15,085 nt of DNA from NCBI GenBank assembly GCA_964475985.1, contig CAYYYP010000062.1, forward strand, positions 1-15,085, in the 5' to 3' direction. This DNA is from CAYYYP01 sp964475985 (GTDB taxonomy: Bacteria > Bdellovibrionota > UBA1018 > CAYHWW01). Positions 1 to 6,700 of this stretch are shown piece after piece; within the stretch, counting starts at the first letter, position 1, and each line of letters begins with the position of its first letter. Made by a program: the position numbers and the translations under genes. The notes beneath the pieces were generated by a model that saw only the letters and a program-made list of their open reading frames with translations, was not told the DNA's origin and did not search any database.

Positions 1-113
1 CCCTAGTCATCGGGGCGGCAGGCACCCACTGAAGTCCAGGAATCCAACTGTTAAATAGTGCCTTGGTGTACCTGAATTTTTACGTCGATGACTTAAGTTT
101 TCAAGTTACGTTG
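1..113. other. Left edge, no gene recognised
   Basis: This stretch lies downstream of the small minus-strand membrane-protein gene and runs to the window edge. On the minus strand an ATG at 8-10 opens a frame that leaves the window after three codons, and it has no convincing Shine-Dalgarno sequence. A further gene of the same small cluster could begin there. I see no terminator hairpin with a T run and no repeat of note. Confidence 0.4.
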
Positions 114-317
114 CTACCTATGACGAGGCAGGTTCCGTGAACCACAGGCAGATCTGCTGAAGATGCTCGGACAGCCCCAGGACCTCTTGGAATCTTGCAA
201 TGCATGTCTCTGAACATAGGCGATGCCTTTCCAAACCCATTCCGGATGCCCCGATGCATGAGCAAACATCCAAAACGAAACGAAAATGGCTACGATCTTA
301 TCCAGTGACGGAATCAT
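114..317 (-). CDS. Small single-helix membrane protein, phage-like, function unknown
   Basis: The predicted protein has 67 residues. Residues about 5-21 (LDKIVAIFVSFWMFAHASG) form one hydrophobic helix, followed by HPEWVWKG, a basic stretch and a motif WGCPSIFSRSAC containing both cysteines. The start is well supported: ATG at 315-317 follows a strong Shine-Dalgarno (AAGGAGAT) by 5 bases. The gene overlaps the end of the upstream HTH gene by 20 bp, so the two are probably translationally coupled. Small membrane proteins next to HTH regulators are common in phages and mobile elements, and holin-like or accessory roles are possible, but no family was recognised. The last dozen residues look less protein-like, so the true end could be affected by a sequence error. 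Existence is moderately supported; function is not. Confidence 0.55.
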   Translation of the reverse strand: MIPSLDKIVAIFVSFWMFAHASGHPEWVWKGIAYVQRHALQDSKRSWGCPSIFSRSACGSRNLPRHR

Positions 318-498
318 CGGGTATCTCCTTTAGTGGTTTCAATTTTCGACAGATGGTCGATCGTGGCTTTCCAAAATGGTCGGCAAGCCTTGAGATCGTC
401 CATCCTTCTCGTTTGAGTTTTGCCAGCTCAACAAGATCTATTTTAGGCCGAACCCATTGGAGCAGGTGTTTCTCCATAACAACCAGTGGTTCGACCAA
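298..498 (-). CDS. Small helix-turn-helix DNA-binding protein (resolvase/transposase-type HTH)
   Basis: Residues about 17-53 read RPKIDLVELAKLKREGW, TISRLADHFGKP, RSTICRKLK. This is a typical trihelical HTH of the resolvase C-terminal type: a first helix, then TISRLADHFG as scaffold helix and RSTICRKLK as recognition helix. A DNA-binding role in a phage or mobile element is likely. The start is uncertain. The given start is TTG at 496-498, and ATG at 475-477 is an alternative; neither has a clear Shine-Dalgarno. The frame stays open upstream all the way to the TGA of the glucan synthase gene at 745-747, but holds no ATG, GTG or TTG between 499 and 744. The reading just upstream (APPPTTKPGAKKTSGGG) resembles a linker, so an N-terminal part lost by frameshift or by an assembly join is possible. 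It overlaps the downstream membrane-protein gene by 20 bp. Confidence 0.6.
   Translation of the reverse strand: MVEPLVVMEKHLLQWVRPKIDLVELAKLKREGWTISRLADHFGKPRSTICRKLKPLKEIPDDSVTG
323..330 (-). promoter_or_regulatory. Strong Shine-Dalgarno inside the HTH gene
   Basis: Read on the minus strand this is AAGGAGAT, 5 bases before the ATG at 315-317. It lies inside the coding sequence of the upstream HTH gene. It is the best ribosome binding site in the left part of the window and is the main argument that the small membrane-protein frame is translated. Confidence 0.65.
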
Positions 499-661
499 GC
501 TACCGAAGCCCCCACCACCACTTGTCTTTTTCGCGCCTGGCTTCGTTGTCGGCGGTGGCGCGTCCTCTGCGCACAGGAGTGCGCTTGCGGTGAGCCACCT
601 TCTCCGCCTCGCCAGACGCGAAAAATCCTGCGTGGTGCCGGTTTCAATCGGGGCGGCTTGG
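495..661. repeat. Large nested imperfect inverted repeat (rod-like structure)
   Basis: Successive arms pair around a centre near 577. Bases 569-574 pair perfectly with 579-584 (6 bp, loop AGGA). GGCGG at 551-555 pairs with 604-608, and TGGC at 556-559 with 594-597. Bases 527-541 pair with 611-625 at 14 of 15 positions. Bases 516-521 pair with 632-637, 508-512 with 650-654, and 495-500 with 656-661. A minor side hairpin (638-651) can form in the 3-prime bulge. T runs are on the 5-prime arm and A runs on the 3-prime arm, the opposite polarity to an intrinsic terminator. It fills most of the GC-rich spacer between the glucan synthase stop and the HTH gene. It may be a structured RNA, a DNA cruciform or a mobile-element end; no known family was recognised. 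Confidence 0.6.
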
Positions 662-744
662 GGGAGCTCGGCGCTTCGCTGGAGCGGGTGGGGAGTTTCG
701 GAGGGGGACAGGAGTTTTTGGAACGGTTTTTTGCGGTGGGCCTT

Positions 745-3700
745 TCAACTGCCCAGTAAAATTTCCACGTCATGGGAAATTCCATCGTCCTTAAGTGCAA
801 TGTCCTGGGAATTCAATACGACTCCATCAAGTTTGATGTGGCCTTTGTTTTTATCTTCGGTCCCCTCGGGCTTGATAACCCGGATGCGATATTCCGTTTT
901 GTTTCCCTCGCCATATTTGTAAGTCATCTCAAATTCGCGCCAACTCCTGGGGATGCAGGGTTCCATCCGCAGGATGTTCCCGCGAAGATCAAAACCTAAA
1001 ATGGATTCGATGGCTGCACGGTACATCCAACTGGCTGAACCGGTGTACCAGGTCCAACCGCCCCGTCCCGTATGCGGGTGAAAACCATAAATATCCGCAG
1101 CTACGACGTAGGGTTCTACTTTGTATTTGTGAACCCCGGCCCTTGTGGAGGAATGATTGATGGGATTCAAAAGAGCGTAGAGCTCCCCTGCGAGATCCCC
1201 TTCCCCCAGGGATGCAAAGGCCATGACGGTCCAAATGGCCGCATGCGTGTATTGACCCCCATTCTCACGCACGCCAGGCACGTAACCTTTGATATAACCA
1301 GGATCCATTGAGTTTTCATCGAAGCGGTCAAACGGAGGTGTGAAAAGTTTAATGAGCCCGTCTCCTCTGTAAATGAGGTATTCATCCACGGCCGCCATGG
1401 CGGCGACGCAACGTTTTGGATCCCCGACCCCTGAGAGCACGGCCCATGACTGTGCGATGGAATCGATGCGGCATTCCTGATTTGAAGCGGAACCCAGGGC
1501 CGACCCATCATCAAAATAAGCTCGTTTGTACCAGTCCCCGTCCCATGCATTTTGTTCAAGGGATGTTTTTAAAATTTTTAAATGGTTGCCGTAGGATTCC
1601 ACGCGATCTAATCGCCCTTCTTTTTCACAAATTGGGATGAAGGATTTCAAGGTGGACGAAAGAAACCACGCGACCCACACGCTTTCACCTTTGCCTTCAT
1701 GACCCACGCGATTCATGCCGTCGTTCCAATCGCCAGAGCCCATGAGCGGCAGCCCGTGCTGGCCTAATTTCAGGCTTCTATCAATGGCACGCAAGCAGTG
1801 CTCAAAAATCGAGGCTTTTTGATTGGATATTTTGGGATGGGTATAGGCATCGTCTTGACCCTCTTCAAGCAGCGGTGCTTCGATGAAGGAGACCTCTTCA
1901 TGCAAAACGGAAGAGTCCCCCGTCGTCTTGATGTAAAAACTGACGACAAAGGGCAGCCATAACAGGTCATCGGAAAACTGCGTGCGAACGCCACGCCCCG
2001 TGGGGGGGTGCCACCAATGCTGGACATCTCCTTCTAAAAACTGCCTTGCAGCGGCGCAGAGGATTTGTTCGCGCGCGATTTTTGGCTGGGAATAAATCAA
2101 GGCCATGACGTCTTGAAGCTGATCCCTGAATCCAAAGGCTCCGCCTGATTGATAGAATGCTGACCTAGCCCAGACCCTACAAGAAAGGGTTTGGTAGAGT
2201 AGCCAATGATTCACCATGATGTTCATGGCGGGATCAGGCGTCTTTATCTGGATGCTTCCCGTGGCCTCCTTCCAGTAGGATTTCATTTCCTGGAATGCCT
2301 TCTCTGCTTTTTCTTTGTTGCGGTAGTGGGTGGCGTAAAGTCTTGCCGTCTCAGCGTTTGGCGCGTCACCCAGCAGGAATATAAATTCCCGTTCCTGCCC
2401 AGGCTCAAGCTCAAACTTCGTCTGCAAAGCGGCGCAGGGGTCAAGGCCCGCGCCATAACGATGGGATAAACTAAAATTATTCATGGCGGCAGGTCTTGCA
2501 GGGCTTCCGTTCCGGCCCATGAATTCCTTGCGATCGCAGGTGAAGCTCCTGGCCCCTTCACTGATGGAAGCAAATGCGACTCTTTGTGAGAATTCGTTAT
2601 TGTAAAAATTCCTGGCAAAAAGGGCTCCCGTAGACACATCTAGTTCCGTCACGATCATGGGGGCCGTGACGCCTCGTTGGAACCCAAGCACCCATTCCAC
2701 AAAACTTGTGACTGAGAGTTTCCTGGTCTCTGAACTCAAGTTTTTAAGTTTAAGCCTTGAAATTTTAACGCTTGCATCCAAGGGGACGAAGAGCTCAAGG
2801 CTCTGGGCGATACCGTGGCTTGTGTGATCAAACCGCGTGCAACCCTGGGCGTGGCTTATGACGTATGGTTCAGCTTCCCTAATGGGAAGCGGCGTTGGCG
2901 TCCAGTAGTCGCCGGTTTCCTCGTCACGAATATCAATAGTTTCACCCACAGGGTCGGTGACAGGGTCATTTGACCATGATGTCAGGCGATTCTCACGGCT
3001 ATTTACTGACCAGGTGTAACCGGCGCCTGACTCCGAGACTTGAAATCCAAAGTCCATGCCGTTTGCGATGACATTGATCCACGGGGCCGGGGTCCATTGT
3101 TCTTCGCGCAGGATGATGACGTAACTCAGGGACTCAGGGTTAAATCCGCCAAGGCCATTGAAGAATTTAAGGACCGGCGTATTTAAGACGGACCGAGGGT
3201 ATTTTTTGTTCGGGGCCGTGGGAATCAGCGTCTTTGGAGGGACGTTCTCAAGGGGGCGCCGCTTTAATTGCTCATCCAATGTACCCCTCTCAGCGCTTAA
3301 CGTGACTTTTGCCACGGACTTCAAGAGTGTCACGTCCTCCACCGGCATAATGTCCGTGCGTCTAATGAAGATGCCGCCTGGTTTATCAAGCAAGGATTGA
3401 GAAGCGCNNNNNNNNNNGATCTGTTTCTGCAATGCTTCTTGCAAGAACTGAAGATAACTAGGCGCGCGTTCATTGAGGATTACGAGATCGACGAGCAGCC
3501 CTTTGAGTCTCAGGTATTCATGGGCATGCAATAGGTCCCTGACCATGGCCATGTCTTTTTCATCGCTGATGCGCGTGAGTATGATGGGCAAATCACCGCT
3601 GATGCCATAGGCCCAAAGGCTTGACTGGGATTTTCTATTTTGGGCAAGTACATGTGATCTCGGGCGCAGCAAAGGGTCGGAGTAGATGATCCTGCCTGCC

Positions 3701-6700
3701 AGGCGTTGATAAAGGTGGGCTTTTTCACTACTGATGTTCAAGTGCCTCAGATGAACTTGAGATTGAGTCCATGCGATACCCGCTTCACGGGCGAAAATAT
3801 GGATGTCATGATATTTGTCCGCGAGCCTTAAGGCCTCTTCACGGGATTTTGCGATTCCCGTGGCAAAGGTAAGCCTTGCTGTGGAATGGGCCGGGATGCG
3901 CAGGGTTTCACGCAAGGAAAATGCAGGGTCAAGGACTGAGCCCACGGTATTGGAAAGGGGGCGTCCTTCTTTGATGACTATGGGCTCAAACGCACTGCGG
4001 CCCCGGCCGATAAAACGTGAGCGATCCGTTTCATATTGAACGGGAGTCGTGACGTCCCCTTCCGCCACGACCACATGGAATCCCCAGGACTGGGCCTCAT
4101 TTTTTGATCGTTTCCTGCGAGTGGCGAGTAAGGTGCGTTCGCTTAAAACAAATTCTGTTTGTACAAATAGATTGCTGAAGGCGGGGTGGGCAGCGTCGTC
4201 CGTTGCCCTGGCCAAGACCACCTCCATGAAGCTGGTAATTTCAAGATCGTAGGTTTCATTTGAATGATTCGTAAGTGAGACACGACGCAGCTCCACGTCA
4301 TCCTCTGGTGAGACGATGATTTCCGTGTGGGTGGAGATGTCCCCGTCTTGGCGGAGGAACTCCACTTTATCCTCTGCAAAAACAACCTCGTATGTTTCTG
4401 GTTTAACGGTGGTGGGTTGATAACTGGTGGACCACACCTTGCCTGATACGCGATCACGGATGTAGATGAAGGACCCCCAATGATCACGGGTCCAGTCCTC
4501 ACGCCACCTGGTCACGGACAATGGCCCGCACTTGGAGTAGCCTGAGCCTGCGGATGTCACCATGACTGAATAATTTCCATTGGAGAGGACTTGAGTCCTG
4601 GGTGTCGCCACATGGACATCGGAATAAAACCTGGGATTCAGGGCTTCCGCAAAACGCATGGGTGCGGCGATGTGCGCTTCCTCGGCGTGGGGCTTGGCGA
4701 TGGTGACTGCCGTTGGAATGCTTTCCTGAAGCAGGAGCTGCGTCGCCTGGACCCGGGGTTCCGCGTGAAACCGCGCTTGCATGATGGAGTGATTCAACAA
4801 ATTATTCAGGGACACCAGGCTCATCCCCTGGTGATGGGCCATGAAGGATCTCAAAATGAAACTCTTTTGATTCTCAGGCAACCTTTGAGGCGTGTAATCA
4901 ATGGACTCATAAAATCCGTACTGCGAAAGGGCTCCCTTTGACTCCAAAATTTTTAAATTAGCGAGAGCTGACCTTGGATCGATCATAGCGGCCAGCATGG
5001 TGGAATAGGGCGAAATGACCAAGTCATCGCTGAGTCCACGTTTCAGTCCAAGGCCTGGGACCCCAAAGGGCCCATATTGATAATTCAAGTTCAAATCACG
5101 CGCGTTGTAGCCCGCTTCAGAAATTCCCCAGGGCACCTGATGCTGATTTCCGTATTCAATTTGCCTGGCCACCACGGACTGGTAGGTTTGATCAAGCAGC
5201 GTGCCCCTGTATCTTTGCATGACCAAAAGAGGCATCAGGTACTCAAACATCGTCGCCGTCCAAGCGATCAGTGAACGACTTTTATTTACAGCCGTCATCT
5301 GACGGCCCAATCGGAACCAATGTTCTAGGGGCACGTCCCCCTTGGCGATGGCCACAAAACTTGCAAGCCTTGATTCAGAGGCCAGAAGATCATAATAAGA
5401 AGCGTCCCGTTTTCCTTCACTGGCGTTGTAGCCTATGACAAATATCTTGCGCTCTTGGTCATACAAGAAACCAAAATCCATTTTTAGCGCCATTTCATCG
5501 CATTTTTCGGCTAACTTAAGCAATCGCGCTTGCACATCATTCGTCACCAGATCACCGGCGTCCCGTTGTAACCCAGTGATCTGGTTGATGGCGCATTTCA
5601 CCCATTTTTTTGTATTTGAGAACTTAAGCGCACCTTCTTCAGCTCCCAGAGTGTCAAGGATGTCTTCAGCTTCCCTAAGTGCGACCATGAGTGCTGGCAT
5701 GACGGAACCCGTGATGTCCGTGCCGGCCGGTGAATGTAAAAGTAAATTTGCCTGGGCCCCTTCAATGACCTCAAAAAAATGTTTTAAAGAGACGGCCGCT
5801 GATCCTTGGGAGGTATCTTGAATATGGCGAGCCTCCTGGAGAATCACGAAAAAAGTATCCGCTATCCCATGAATGGCGTTCTCATTGACGAGCGTTCCCC
5901 CGGCTATGGCAAGGCAAGCCTGCTTCAAGGCCATGAGGTGACCGGCGAGGTTTCCACTATCCACCGTTGAGATGTATTGAGGCCGTAGAGGTTCAAGGGT
6001 GCGGGTATCGTACCAATTGAAAAAATGGCCGTTCAGTCCTTCAAGTTTTGCTAGGGTTGAAAAAGTTTTTTCAAGGCGCTCCAAAAACTCAAGGACTCCG
6101 ATGTATCCGAAATCAAACGCCGAGGCCGTGGACAATAATTGCAACCCGATGTTCGTAGGCGAGGTGCGGGTCGCCACGATGGGTTTTGGTTCCTCTTGAA
6201 AATTATCCGGGGCAAGCCAATGATCTTCTTCTCCGACGAATGTTTCAAAAAAGTGCCAAGTGCGCCGCGCATAATAACGGAATGTTTGCACCTCTGAAGC
6301 GTCAAGCGGAAGGGTTGAGATCTTTGGCGACTGGTTCAGCCACTTCTTTAATTGCGAATTGCCAAGCCATAAAAGCAAAAATGGGCTTGCTACCCAGATC
6401 GCGCTTGGTTGCAGGAAAAAAATGCCAAGGGCCGTAAATACTGCGAAAAAAGGGGCTACTCCCAAATATCCGAACAAGGAATGAGGCCTGCCTTTTTGAA
6501 AGTGCTCCACCTGCGCGAAGGTCATCCACTCCAAAAGTTTTTTCTTAGAGATCAACTTGCGATAAATGGTGCGGAGAATGGCGTCTAATTGATTCCACGA
6601 TTGATCAGCCAGAAATGCCGCAGTTAAAATGATTTGTTGAGCCTTGCCCAATGCGTCCGTGCATCCGGCCTTGAAATGTTCCCACCAAGAAAGCCCGTGA

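Noticed and set aside
527..625. Intrinsic terminator for the glucan synthase gene
   Set aside because: The stem is flanked by T on the 5-prime arm and A on the 3-prime arm on both strands, the wrong polarity for a hairpin followed by a U tract.
438..800. A 120-codon minus-strand frame rich in Pro, Arg and Lys
   Set aside because: It overlaps the conserved end of the glucan synthase in another frame and lies mostly in the inverted repeat; there is no domain and no ribosome binding site. A frameshifted N-terminus of the HTH protein remains a remote option.
200..922. A 240-codon plus-strand frame across the left spacer and the end of the glucan synthase gene
   Set aside because: It runs antisense to the HTH gene and to the conserved GH94 C-terminus, has low-complexity composition and no recognisable domain, so it is a shadow of GC-rich DNA.
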